In this document: positions 55,966 to 64,000 of the stretch, piece by piece | Position numbering within the stretch: the first letter of the stretch is position 1 | Layout: each line of letters begins with the position of its first letter | DNA from: Niveispirillum irakense DSM 11586 | GTDB lineage: Bacteria; Pseudomonadota; Alphaproteobacteria; Azospirillales; Azospirillaceae | Assembly (NCBI RefSeq): GCF_000429645.1 | Contig: NZ_AUCG01000020.1 | Span: forward strand, 124,001 to 188,000 | Length of the DNA stretch: 64,000 nucleotides | Direction of reading: 5' to 3' | Position numbers and translations under genes: made by a program | Notes under the pieces: model-generated | What the model saw: only the letters and a program-made list of their open reading frames with translations | Database searches by the model: none | Told to the model about the DNA's origin: nothing

Positions 55966-55994
55966 ATAATGTAATCAGCGTTACAGTTTGGCAA
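55966..55994 (-). promoter_or_regulatory. Promoter of the RND operon with operator in the spacer
   Basis: On the minus strand TTGCCA (55994-55989), a 17-bp spacer and CATTAT (55971-55966) form a good sigma-70 promoter. The dyad TGTAATCAGCGTTACA (55970-55985; arms TGTAA/TTACA) fills the spacer. The TetR gene starts 48 bp beyond, so it is the likely repressor. Confidence 0.6.
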
Positions 55995-56042
55995 GTGACG
56001 GGTATCACATGGCGGCATGAGGGTTTTGTGTCGCGTAAGCGA

Positions 56043-56753
56043 ATGAAGAAAGTAGAGAAAATGGACGGGACGGCCGGCCAGGATAGGCAGGAAGCGGAGC
56101 GCTCCCCCCGGATGGAGGCAAGGCGGGCGGCCATACTGGAGGCTGCGGCCGAAGTCTTTTTTGAAATGGGGTTTGAGCGGGCGAATCTGGGGGCCATCGT
56201 CCGCCGTTCGGGCGGGTCGCTTTCCACCCTCTATCAGCTTTTCGGCAATAAGGAGGGGCTGTTTGAGGCGATGGTCACGGAACGCTGTACAGACGTGATG
56301 AAGGCGCTGGCAGAACCGGATGTTCCGTTGCGCGACCCTTGCACGACCTTGTGCGGCATCGCCCATGCTTTCATGGGGGTCATTCTCCGACCCGACGCGC
56401 AGGGTCTATGGCGGATTATCATGTCGGAAGGGATCAAGTTCCCCTCCTTGCCGGAGGTCTATTTCCGGGAAGGTCCGGATAAGCTGATTGCCCATTTGTC
56501 GGAATATCTGGTGGTCTTGCATCGCGCGGGCGTCGCGGATGTCCCCAATCCCATGGATGCGGCGCGGAGCTTCTGCATGCTTGTTCATAGCGACCTTTAT
56601 TACCGCGTCGTCACCGGCATGCAGCCGGTGCCCGATGATGCGGCCCTGGCTGATCATATCCGCGGCGCTGTGGCGATGTTCTGGCGCATCATTATGCCTG
56701 CCGGCGGCGGGAAAACCTGTCATCCGGACGACATTTCCCCGTCACGCGGGTGA
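56043..56753 (+). CDS. TetR/AcrR-family repressor
   Basis: About 236 residues. The helix-turn-helix region is RRAAILEAAAEVFFEMGFER, IVRRSGGSLSTLYQLFGNKE, followed by an all-helical ligand domain (CGIAHAFMGVILRPDAQGLWRIIMSEG). Divergent from the RND pump by 149 bp with a dyad between, so it is the probable local regulator. Start uncertain: ATG 56043 or 56061; neither has a strong SD. Confidence 0.9.
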   Translation: MKKVEKMDGTAGQDRQEAERSPRMEARRAAILEAAAEVFFEMGFERANLGAIVRRSGGSLSTLYQLFGNKEGLFEAMVTERCTDVMKALAEPDVPLRDPCTTLCGIAHAFMGVILRPDAQGLWRIIMSEGIKFPSLPEVYFREGPDKLIAHLSEYLVVLHRAGVADVPNPMDAARSFCMLVHSDLYYRVVTGMQPVPDDAALADHIRGAVAMFWRIIMPAGGGKTCHPDDISPSRG

Positions 56754-56808
56754 CGCAGGCCAAGCGCATCATCCGCCGCGTTTTCACACGAACGGATGGG
56801 GCGCGCGG

Positions 56809-57330
56809 ATGCCGGAGAAAATCTTCAAGGTCCTGTTTATCTGCCGCAAGAATGCGGCGCGCAGCCTGATGGCAGAAGGACTGTTGCGCAAATGGGGCAT
56901 GGGCCGGTTCGAGGTCCATTCCGCCGGCCCCGAACCCCTGGAAGCGGCTGACCCGATCGCGATGGATCTTCTGGCTAAGGTCGGCGTGGACACGACAGAC
57001 CTGCGACCGAAAAACTGGAACCTGTATGCCGGGCCGGACGCGCCGGTCATGGACTTTATTTTCTTTACCTGCGAGGACGCGGCGGCACGCCCGCAGCCCT
57101 TCTGGCCCGGCCATCCCATGCTGGCGCAATGGCGTTTCCCGGATCCACTGACACTCCAGGGATCGGAAACAGAGCGACGGGCGCTGTTGAATCTTGTTTT
57201 TGGTATGATTGAACGGCGCGTGAAAATCTTCTGTGCCTTGCCGGCCCATCGGCTGGGCCGGCTGACCGGCGCCGATTTATCGGACATCGGCACTGACGCC
57301 CCGCGAGGGGCGGAAAGCGTGACCGTCTGA
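56809..57330 (+). CDS. Low-molecular-weight protein tyrosine phosphatase / ArsC-like protein
   Basis: 173 residues, LMW-PTP fold. The P-loop CX5R is FICRKNAARSLMAEG with Cys12 and Arg18, in the arsenate-reductase style (CxxNxxRS). The general-acid Asp112 is in WRFPDPL. A second Cys in FFTCEDAA is where thioredoxin-type ArsC proteins have theirs. Either arsenate reduction or phosphatase action is possible; no other ars genes are near. 55 bp after the TetR gene, on the same strand, maybe co-transcribed. Confidence 0.85.
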   Translation: MPEKIFKVLFICRKNAARSLMAEGLLRKWGMGRFEVHSAGPEPLEAADPIAMDLLAKVGVDTTDLRPKNWNLYAGPDAPVMDFIFFTCEDAAARPQPFWPGHPMLAQWRFPDPLTLQGSETERRALLNLVFGMIERRVKIFCALPAHRLGRLTGADLSDIGTDAPRGAESVTV

Positions 57331-57346
57331 TATGCCGATCTGATCG

Positions 57347-57403
57347 AACGAACCATGGCCCAGGTGGGAGCAGTATTGCACGCCACCCGGGCCATGGTTC
57401 GTT
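57347..57403. terminator. Long hairpin between convergent arsC-like and yjbH-like genes
   Basis: AACGAACCATGGCCC (57347-57361) and GGGCCATGGTTCGTT (57389-57403) are exact 15-bp complements; AGGTGG and CCACCC extend the stem inward. It is 16 bp past the ArsC-like stop and 25 bp past the YjbH stop. No T tract; probably a bidirectional terminator. Confidence 0.5.
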
Positions 57404-57428
57404 GATACGCAGATTGAACAGGCCGCAC

Positions 57429-59942
57429 TTAATCCAGGAGTGTATTCCAATCCCGGCGGAGCTGGGCCCCGTCAGAGGTGGACACCTGGCCGATCAATGC
57501 CCGGCGGCTGGCAAGGGTCTGGCCGCCGTCGCGGGTCAGCGGACGCCACAGCCAGCCAAGCCCGCCACGGCTTGACTTCACGTAGATATTGTCCAGGGGG
57601 ATCGAGAAATAAATCCCCTTGTCGAAGCGGCCTTCACCGAATTCCTCGGCTGAAACATCGGTGAAGGTGGCAAAAGCGCCCACCGTGATTCCGCTGTCGA
57701 ATGTCCGCGACAGCTCGAACGTAGCGCCCTTGTCACCGGCCAGATAACGACCGACCCGCACGCGGGCGTCCAGGCCCAGGGGTTCGTAATGGTAATAACC
57801 GGTCAGATGGCCGGTAACGACATTATAGTCGCGGAAGCCGAACCATTGCTGGGTATCACGCTGCTTGGCCCAGGCAACATCAAGACCGATCGCCCATTCC
57901 TTGCCAAAAGGCTTGTAGAGGATTTCGTTGCCGACGCCGCCGAACATTTCCTCCAGATAGCCGCCATAGACGCGGTTATAGGTATCTTGCGCGACCCTGA
58001 AAGTATAGTCCGCCTGCAGGTGAGTCATCGCAGTCGTACCATCTTGCAGATACTGACGAATATCCGACCGGACATGGGGAAGCACACTGTCCGATGGAAG
58101 ACGCATGCGGTCGAAGTTATTATAAATATTAAAGCCCAGGCCGCTCGTCACATTAAGCCCTGGGGCAACGGTGACCGTCCCGTACAGGCGCATCCAAGCC
58201 TGATAAAGGATGAAGGCTTCGGGCCGGCCCAGGGTCTGCCTCAGGGCAGGTCGCAGGCTCCACGAAAAACCGGGATAGCCATAGGGCTCCGGGTGACTGG
58301 CTTCCTCCATGTCCATGGAGGGGCGTTCCAGACGGGTCCGCATCCAGGTTTCTTCGATAGAACCGCCTGTTGCTGCCAACGCGCGCTCTATATCTGATCG
58401 GTACATCGTCGCTGATAGCATCTCTATGCCATTCTCGACGAAGATGATCTGAATTTCCCCATATTCAGGCGGCAAGGCGGAGGCAGCTGTCCGTACAGCC
58501 CGGCCCACTGCGCGTGGGATCTGACGATAGCGGGCATTGGAAAGGAACAATGTTGCCTTCCCCGCCTTGTAATCGGCGCCGAACAAGTGGAAGCCCTGTT
58601 TAGCTAACTGGGCTTTCAGTTTGGCGCGATCTTCCTCAGAAGGTGGCTGGCCTGTTACATCAATGTGCGTTGGCTTGATCGTGGCAGCAGCCATGTTGAA
58701 TTCGTTCCGCAGCATCGTGCTGTCGAATTCCATCACCAGCCACGGCAGGCTATGTTCGATACGTGTTACGCGTATGCGGCCTTGGAAATCCGGGGCCAGT
58801 TCCAAAACGCGTAAGGCGATATCATGCGCAACAACGACGCCATCGCGCACAGGCGTTCCCGCGACCGTGACATGGATCTCCGATCCGATGCGCACCAGAT
58901 TTTCCAGGTGTAATCCGTCCATCGCAGCCTGACGGCCAATGCCGGTGCGAATGGACTCCCCTGTCCCCGCCTGTTGCGGACCCGGCTGGGGGGCAATGGG
59001 CATATTGGCTTGCTGGATTTGCCCCTGCGCGGTCACAGGGATCAAAGGCGGCGGCACAGGATCCAGCTTCGGCGGGCCCTTTGATGTGTGGAAATTCATT
59101 GTTGTGGAGAAGCGAACCATTGCACGGTTGCCACGCTCCAGGGCTGCGCCAACCTGCAACCAGTCCCAGGGCTGATAATCCATGCCAATATTGATGGGAA
59201 GGCTCTGCTTGAAACTGTTCTGGAGCGCTTCCGATTTATAGTCGTTAGGGTCGTACTCCATTTTCAGGCTCAACCCCTCAATAAAGGGCGTTCGCCATTT
59301 CACACCACCGAAAAGGGCAACATCGCCCCGGAAAAATTGAGTCCCAAGCCCCCCGACATCCCCGGTTTCATTGCGATTTTTGAATTTCTTGGAAAATAGG
59401 GAAAATGGATTTCGGAAATGATTCTGATTACCTAGATTTCCCCACCCTAATCCGAATGAAAAATCAAAATCGCCGGCAGTTTGATCGGCAACAATATATT
59501 CGCCGTCAAATAGTCCCGTGCCGCCAATATCGCGCAGGCCAAGTGCAACATTGGGCCATGTTGCATCCCCTTCAAGAAGTCTGATTTTAACGTCTATGCC
59601 TCGGTCTTTATAGGACTGGTCGCCGCTAAAATCCTCGGGGCCGTAGAAGCGGTTTGCCACGCTGGTATAGCGTAGCGTTGCTTCAAGCCAGGGCAGCCCC
59701 TGAACTGTGATGAAATAGCGTGAATAGGGCCAAACATAGGAAAATCCGGCATAAGCCTGACCATCCTCCGCTGCACGGGCCATTGGCGTTTGAATAAGGC
59801 CAATGCCGCCAAAATCGTTCAGCGTAGGTGGTGACTGCCGGGGCAGGAAGGGGTTTTCCACTTCCTGCCCTTCAGCCGGTGAGCCGTTGGAGATGGCGAG
59901 CAATGCGACCATTGCTGTCGCCATCCAGCGGAACCGAGACAT
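57429..59942 (-). CDS. YjbH-domain outer-membrane protein for exopolysaccharide
   Basis: 837 residues. Signal peptide about 1-26 (WMATAMVALLAISNGSPAEG). The YjbH domain follows (PPTLNDFGGIGLIQTPMARAAED-type start, YTSVANRFYGPEDFSGDQSYKDRGIDVKIRLLEG). A Pro/Gln-rich linker (about 325-350) leads to a C-terminal barrel with PYGYPGFSWSLRPALRQTLG. The family (E. coli YjbH/GfcD) is a predicted OM barrel needed for exopolysaccharide or capsule. Longer than the E. coli protein. ATG 59942 gives the signal peptide. It follows the SLBB gene by 22 bp. Confidence 0.88.
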   Translation of the reverse strand: MSRFRWMATAMVALLAISNGSPAEGQEVENPFLPRQSPPTLNDFGGIGLIQTPMARAAEDGQAYAGFSYVWPYSRYFITVQGLPWLEATLRYTSVANRFYGPEDFSGDQSYKDRGIDVKIRLLEGDATWPNVALGLRDIGGTGLFDGEYIVADQTAGDFDFSFGLGWGNLGNQNHFRNPFSLFSKKFKNRNETGDVGGLGTQFFRGDVALFGGVKWRTPFIEGLSLKMEYDPNDYKSEALQNSFKQSLPINIGMDYQPWDWLQVGAALERGNRAMVRFSTTMNFHTSKGPPKLDPVPPPLIPVTAQGQIQQANMPIAPQPGPQQAGTGESIRTGIGRQAAMDGLHLENLVRIGSEIHVTVAGTPVRDGVVVAHDIALRVLELAPDFQGRIRVTRIEHSLPWLVMEFDSTMLRNEFNMAAATIKPTHIDVTGQPPSEEDRAKLKAQLAKQGFHLFGADYKAGKATLFLSNARYRQIPRAVGRAVRTAASALPPEYGEIQIIFVENGIEMLSATMYRSDIERALAATGGSIEETWMRTRLERPSMDMEEASHPEPYGYPGFSWSLRPALRQTLGRPEAFILYQAWMRLYGTVTVAPGLNVTSGLGFNIYNNFDRMRLPSDSVLPHVRSDIRQYLQDGTTAMTHLQADYTFRVAQDTYNRVYGGYLEEMFGGVGNEILYKPFGKEWAIGLDVAWAKQRDTQQWFGFRDYNVVTGHLTGYYHYEPLGLDARVRVGRYLAGDKGATFELSRTFDSGITVGAFATFTDVSAEEFGEGRFDKGIYFSIPLDNIYVKSSRGGLGWLWRPLTRDGGQTLASRRALIGQVSTSDGAQLRRDWNTLLD

Positions 59943-59964
59943 TTTCACAATTCTGCCCACGTAA

Positions 59965-62835
59965 TCAGTTGTTATTGCCGATGACGACCAGAGAGGCCAC
60001 TGACAGCGCAAGGCTGCTGACCAGCGAAGCGATGCTGCGTGTGGTCGTCAGGAAGCTGAACGGCTCGGGATCACGCGGCACGACGATCGTGGAGCCCGGC
60101 GGGATCGGCACGCTTCCATCCGAAAATGTCCCAAGCCGCAGTGGTTCCGACTCGCCGTTCGGGAAGATCACGAACGCGTCGCCCTTCTCCGCCGCTGATG
60201 CGAAACCGCCAGCTTTTTGAATATATTGACGGGCCGACAATCCGGTTGAGAACATTACAGAGCTCGGGTTGAGCACTTCGCCGGTTACTGTCACATGCGA
60301 CGGACGCTTCGGGATGGTCAACCGGTCTCCCGGTTCAAGAACGAAATCAAGTTCCGGACGGGCCGCGAGCACAGCGGGGTCAGATTCCACCACAACCCGT
60401 CCGACACCGGGCGTCGTGCGGAGATTGGTGATCATGGTTTGGATAAATTGCACGGCACTTTGGCTGGCCTGAGCATTCTCCGCATTCACGAGGAGGGAAG
60501 GCAGTGACTGCTCAAGCTCGCGCGCCGCGCGACGGAAGCCCTCCTCCTCCGACAAGCGTGCCTGCTCCCGCTGGAAGACGGCGCCGTAAGTGTAGGCATC
60601 GGCAGACAAGCCGCCGACCCGGCGAAGAAGCTCCGACAGCCGCTCCCCACGGCGAATATCATAGCGACCGGGATATGAAACCTCGCCGGCCACTTCAACC
60701 AGACCGACTTCCCGCTGCGTGATATTATTCAGGGCCCTGACGATATCGCCGGGGTTCACAGGCGTTTGCGCTAATTGTGCCAGGGTCAGGCCAGCGACCC
60801 GATTGCCATCGCGTCGGCTGATTTCAAACGCCTGTTGATCCGCGTCCAAACTGAGCCCGCCGGCCGCGCTGATAACAGAATCGGCAGGTCCGCCAGGCAC
60901 AACAGGATAGAGACCGGGCTGCCGTACTTCGCCCTGCACTGCGGTGGCATGCTCCAACAAGAACGGCAAAAGGTTCGGATGGGTATCAAAAAGCGGAGGA
61001 CAGGCTTGGAGGCCGATAATTGTTTTTTGCTCGGTTGCGTTTCTGGGCTTTGTATCGCCGAGCAACCGCGCGACAGAGAAACGGCGATAGTTACTGTCTG
61101 CTGCCACACTTGCGAGCCGCTCCAGCCCGCGGCATTTCAGGTCACTTTCAATCAGCCGGTCCTGTCCGCCACCGCTGCGGTCTATGACGCTGCCAATCAT
61201 CCCTTTCCGCGGCCCGACACCGTCATCATCCGGCTTGCTGATCTCCGGTGCGGTGGCGGCTTGCTGGGGGGCTATTTGTCCAGCCAGTGCCAGGCGTTCC
61301 TCCGCCATCTGACTGTCGATGGAGAGGCGCAGGCTGGGCGGCGGGGCCCCACGCAGGACCGATTGAACATCAGCGGATGCGAGATAGCGCACGTCATCCC
61401 GGGACAAAATGATAACCCGGTCCCGTTCCCGCAATGTCACGTTCATCGAGCCATCAAGTACCCGACTGAGATCAGCGGCAACGTAACGCCGTTGCCGGGT
61501 CACCGGATCCTCTGTATCGATCACGGCCAAGGGCAGATAGGGATCAGATCGCAGCACGTAAGGTTCGCGAAGAAGCGCGCCCAAGGTCTGGACCTGTGAC
61601 AAGCCGCGATCGCCAGGCAGTTCGGCCGCCCCTTCCAGGGTCATGGCATCGCGGGGCAGTTCCACGACCAGCACGTCCCCAGGAAGGATGGCGGTAGAAG
61701 GAGCCGCATTTCGGATCAGTTGATTGCGCCCATCCCTGTCCAGGCGCAAAATCTCCAACCGGTTGCCCCTTGCGCGCTGCGGGCCGCCGGCCAGTTCCAG
61801 TGCGGCTTCCAGTGAGGGACGTCCGCCGCCCGAACGCAGTTCGTAAATCCCAGGGCGCACAACATCGCCCTTGATGGCGATCGTGTTGCCAATGCTCGGT
61901 ACGATGATCTGGTCGCCGTCACGCAGGCGCAGATCTGTTGCGGCGCGGCGGCCGAGCAAAACATCATAAAGATCAATGTCCAGGGTCTGACCATCCCGGG
62001 CAATCTTGATGGAGCGCAGGCTACCAGTCTTGACGATGCCATTGGCCATCAACAGTGCATCGATCACACTGGAGAAGCTTGTCAGGGTAAAGCGACCAGG
62101 TTCCCGCACTTCGCCCGTTACCAGGACACCGATGCTGCGCACGGAGCCAACAGATACGAACAGTTCGGTCTGGGAAAAGGCAGCCTGTGCCTGGGCGGTC
62201 AGATCCTCACGGAACTCGTCAAAACGGCGACCAGCGGCGGCAACGGGCGCTATGTTTGGCAGAACGATGCGGCCTTCACGGTCCACGCGGGCCTGGACCG
62301 TATTGTTGACCTGGCCGCGCAAGGTAACCACCAGTTCGTCGCCGATGCCCAGCACATAATCGTCTGGCACCGCACCGGACAGCAAACCGCCTGTAGAGGG
62401 GGCGGAATTCGCGCTGAAATCATAGCCGAACTGGCGCAATCCCTCCCTGCGCAGTCCTTCCTCAGGACGGTCCTTATATTGGCTTTCCTTTTCGCCAATG
62501 CGGTTCCTGTACTGGATTTCCAGGGATGATGGCGTTTCGTTTTCGTTGCGATATCCTGCGGCTTCCATGCGGGAATCGAATTGGGTGCCTCTCGTCCTGG
62601 TCTGTAAGTCCTGCCCCTGACCTTGACCCTGTTGACGAACCTGATCAAGTGTGGGTGACGAGGTGCCCCGCTGCCCATATTGCTGCTGAAGGTCGCGGAG
62701 ATTGACGCTACCGGTGGGAAGCTCGATCATCTGAGCAGTAACGGGCATTGAGGCGGCACTGACAAGAAGGCCTGCACATGCTAGACCCAGTTGCAGACGC
62801 CGCTTTGTTACGCCGGCCTTGTACTCACGACGCAT
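59965..62835 (-). CDS. Polysaccharide export protein with multiple SLBB domains (Wza/GfcC-like)
   Basis: 956 residues. Signal peptide ending near ASMPVTAQMIE. A Gln/Arg-rich stretch (about 40-110). The Poly_export domain DDYVLGIGDELVVTLRGQVN. Repeated SLBB units (VLVTGEVREPGRFTLTSF; IAIKGDVVRPGIYELRS; VQGEVREPGLYPVVPGG-like; VEVAGEVSYPGRYDIRRGE; VTVTGEVLNPSSVMFSTG). A C-terminal hydrophobic helix SLVSSLALSVASLVVIGNN. It should form the periplasmic/OM channel for polysaccharide. About twice the usual Wza length because of extra SLBB units. ATG 62835 has GGAGA 5 bp before; an ATG at 62847 overlaps the opposite-strand frame. Confidence 0.9.
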   Translation of the reverse strand: MRREYKAGVTKRRLQLGLACAGLLVSAASMPVTAQMIELPTGSVNLRDLQQQYGQRGTSSPTLDQVRQQGQGQGQDLQTRTRGTQFDSRMEAAGYRNENETPSSLEIQYRNRIGEKESQYKDRPEEGLRREGLRQFGYDFSANSAPSTGGLLSGAVPDDYVLGIGDELVVTLRGQVNNTVQARVDREGRIVLPNIAPVAAAGRRFDEFREDLTAQAQAAFSQTELFVSVGSVRSIGVLVTGEVREPGRFTLTSFSSVIDALLMANGIVKTGSLRSIKIARDGQTLDIDLYDVLLGRRAATDLRLRDGDQIIVPSIGNTIAIKGDVVRPGIYELRSGGGRPSLEAALELAGGPQRARGNRLEILRLDRDGRNQLIRNAAPSTAILPGDVLVVELPRDAMTLEGAAELPGDRGLSQVQTLGALLREPYVLRSDPYLPLAVIDTEDPVTRQRRYVAADLSRVLDGSMNVTLRERDRVIILSRDDVRYLASADVQSVLRGAPPPSLRLSIDSQMAEERLALAGQIAPQQAATAPEISKPDDDGVGPRKGMIGSVIDRSGGGQDRLIESDLKCRGLERLASVAADSNYRRFSVARLLGDTKPRNATEQKTIIGLQACPPLFDTHPNLLPFLLEHATAVQGEVRQPGLYPVVPGGPADSVISAAGGLSLDADQQAFEISRRDGNRVAGLTLAQLAQTPVNPGDIVRALNNITQREVGLVEVAGEVSYPGRYDIRRGERLSELLRRVGGLSADAYTYGAVFQREQARLSEEEGFRRAARELEQSLPSLLVNAENAQASQSAVQFIQTMITNLRTTPGVGRVVVESDPAVLAARPELDFVLEPGDRLTIPKRPSHVTVTGEVLNPSSVMFSTGLSARQYIQKAGGFASAAEKGDAFVIFPNGESEPLRLGTFSDGSVPIPPGSTIVVPRDPEPFSFLTTTRSIASLVSSLALSVASLVVIGNNN

Positions 62836-62881
62836 CGAGTTCTCCATGAATCATCCCAACCTAATGCCCAGGCTGACAGCA

Positions 62882-63547
62882 ATGCCAATCAATCGGCGTC
62901 GTTGCCTTGGCCTGCTTGCCGGCCTTATGCCAGCGACTGCTTTGCCCGGATGTGCCCTGGTTAACACTGAATCTCCTTATTGGGCAACAGTGGGTGCGAT
63001 AGGGGGCGTCACGCATAGTTCGCCGGTTTCCCGGGCACAAGCAGATGCACTTCCTTATGCGTCGATTCTAGCGTCGTTCGATGACAGCCCGATTGCCTTC
63101 ATGGTCCTGGGTGATATTTCACAGGCTGGTGTGGCTTATTATTACAGCCAGGGACGACAGGTGCTGGGTCTGCGGGGGCCCTTTGTTGTCCACACCGTCG
63201 GCGTGCCGGGGGATTTGTCACACACCTCGTGGGAGGGTGCAGAGCCGCCAGACTTGCGGCAACTGGTGGGTAAGGAATGGCAGCGGCGCATCGATATTCA
63301 GTCTGCCGCCCTCTATCAAATACCTGTGCGCGGCCGGTTTTTCGCAGATGGGCGTGAGACCATAACCATTCTGGAGCGCAGCTACGATCTGGAGGTCATC
63401 CGGGAGGAGGTGGAGATGAGGGGCGAAAAGCCCTACACCAACCGCTATTGGATCGACCCGGTCACGGGCTTCTGCTGGAAATCCCACCAGCATATCCATG
63501 GTCGGGCAGCAGGATTGAATATAGAAGTGACCAAACCGGCAGGGTGA
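62882..63547 (+). CDS. YjbF/GfcB-family lipoprotein
   Basis: About 221 residues. Short signal MPINRRRCLGLLAGLMPATA then LPGC as an atypical lipobox (Cys24). Family features: IAFMVLGDISQAGVAYYYSQGRQVLGLRGPFVVHT and the C-terminal NRYWIDPVTGFCWKSHQHI. In E. coli yjbEFGH/gfc operons this partner works with YjbH-like and GfcC-like proteins. The frame has earlier ATGs (62846, 62864) without SD; 62882 gives the best signal peptide. Divergent from the SLBB gene with almost no gap. Confidence 0.82.
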   Translation: MPINRRRCLGLLAGLMPATALPGCALVNTESPYWATVGAIGGVTHSSPVSRAQADALPYASILASFDDSPIAFMVLGDISQAGVAYYYSQGRQVLGLRGPFVVHTVGVPGDLSHTSWEGAEPPDLRQLVGKEWQRRIDIQSAALYQIPVRGRFFADGRETITILERSYDLEVIREEVEMRGEKPYTNRYWIDPVTGFCWKSHQHIHGRAAGLNIEVTKPAG

Positions 63548-63702
63548 GCGGACAGCGCCATTGCATCCGTTTACCCGAGTCACTTCGCTTCAAGGGGCTG
63601 ACACTTCGACAAAGGCTGGCTTCGTACGCAAACTTCCCCCTGCGCTGGCCCCTTGTGTTACCCTCACTCCCCAGATCACCCTTTCTGCCAGGACTTTGTT
63701 GA

Positions 63703-63894
63703 ATGACCAAAATCCTTGAAATCCTCAAGCCCTATGGCCGCCCGACTCCCCGTGAGGAGGCCGTGCTCGATGCGATCCTGGAACAGGTGGGGCGCTCTGT
63801 CCTGAGCCCTGAGGATGCTATCGATCAGATTATTGAAAAATTGAACTGGCCGCTGGAACGGGCGGCTGCCGAGGTTGATGGTTATCTGGAGTGA
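63703..63894 (+). CDS. Small protein of unknown function (63 aa)
   Basis: 63 residues, acidic and helical (MTKILEILKPYGRPTPREEA, GRSVLSPEDAIDQIIEKLNW). No signal peptide, no cysteine, no membrane helix. Low-complexity features of an antisense artefact are absent and codon positions look normal for this genome. 155 bp after the lipoprotein gene. Nothing recognised; probably a real small gene. Confidence 0.55.
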   Translation: MTKILEILKPYGRPTPREEAVLDAILEQVGRSVLSPEDAIDQIIEKLNWPLERAAAEVDGYLE

Positions 63895-63895
63895 T

Positions 63896-63910
63896 GGGCC
63901 CGTCGGGCCC
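63896..63910 (+). terminator. GC hairpin after the small gene
   Basis: GGGCCC-GTC-GGGCCC directly after the stop at 63894. A T6 run occurs only some 30 bp later, so termination is uncertain. Confidence 0.35.
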
Positions 63911-63962
63911 CCACTATTGGGCATGATATGGCAGCTTTTTTCTCTTACTCTCTCATGACGCC

Positions 63963-64000
63963 ATGACCGTACCTTCTCTTTCCCGCATCCTTTACGTGGA
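63963..64000 (+). CDS. Start of a gene cut by the window edge, possibly a response regulator
   Basis: ATG at 63963 opens MTVPSLSRILYV and then runs off the end. RILYV followed by an acidic codon (GA-) is how many receiver domains begin (RILYVDDE). Too short to be sure. Confidence 0.35.
   Translation, partial: MTVPSLSRILYV

Noticed and set aside
1-64000. CRISPR array, tRNA/rRNA genes, insertion sequences, prophage
   Set aside because: Looked for regularly spaced repeats, cloverleaf-like stems with conserved arms, and transposase or integrase proteins; none seen. A dedicated search for tRNAs was not possible here.

Overview
The window is a GC-rich (by eye about 63-68 %) chromosomal stretch with dense, operon-packed genes, many ATGA start/stop overlaps and almost no mobile DNA. 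The gene content points to an alphaproteobacterium, probably in the Rhodospirillales/Azospirillaceae area: formyl-route Hut pathway, De Ley-Doudoroff galactonate genes, Wsp-like chemosensory operon, DUF3649-PepSY-DUF3325 iron cassette and YjbH/SLBB exopolysaccharide export. The taxon is an inference. No rRNA, tRNA, CRISPR, prophage or transposase was seen.

Layout. 1-2921 (minus): dgoK-dgoA-lactonase-dgoR, a 2-keto-3-deoxygalactonate operon. 3030-9617 (minus): an archaic-type chaperone-usher fimbrial cluster (chaperone, usher, two SCPU-domain subunits), interrupted by an amidase gene on the other strand. 9618-9953: an AT-rich control region with 10-bp iterons and a dyad, shared with a divergent membrane hybrid kinase (9954-11858). 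11845-19686: the complete histidine utilisation locus, hutF-hutC on minus and hutI-hutH-hutG-hutU on plus, with two HutC-type operators between them. 19732-25156: a chemoreceptor whose Shine-Dalgarno is buried in a hairpin, then a GH65 phosphorylase fused to a beta-phosphoglucomutase. A LacI-type operator separates the fusion from a type-B carboxylesterase (25195-26793).

26774-39659 is a signalling island. It holds a single-domain receiver, an HPt-REC-REC-GGDEF diguanylate cyclase and a large REC-REC-HK-REC-HPt kinase. Convergent to these is a Wsp-like operon: CheW, CheR-TPR, CheW, CHASE3 receptor, CheA-REC, CheB. I infer that the operon and the cyclase form one surface- or stress-sensing c-di-GMP circuit. 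39931-45085: an OsmC protein, then a TonB siderophore receptor operon behind a 31-bp palindrome. 45234-51530: an HDAC-family deacetylase, a RES/Xre toxin-antitoxin pair, an acyl-CoA dehydrogenase with a thiolase, a hexuronate-type MFS permease, and a small Cys-containing membrane protein. 51695-57330: an RND efflux pair with a divergent TetR regulator, and a low-molecular-weight phosphatase/ArsC-like protein. 57429-63894: YjbH and SLBB export proteins diverging from a YjbF lipoprotein and a small unknown gene. A gene, possibly a response regulator, starts at the right edge.

The common thread is attachment and biofilm: fimbriae, chemosensory c-di-GMP signalling and polysaccharide export occur together with histidine, galactonate and disaccharide catabolism. 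The most unusual items are the split fimbrial cluster, the HPt-bearing cyclase beside the Wsp-like operon, the GH65-phosphoglucomutase fusion, and the SD-masking hairpin ahead of the first chemoreceptor.
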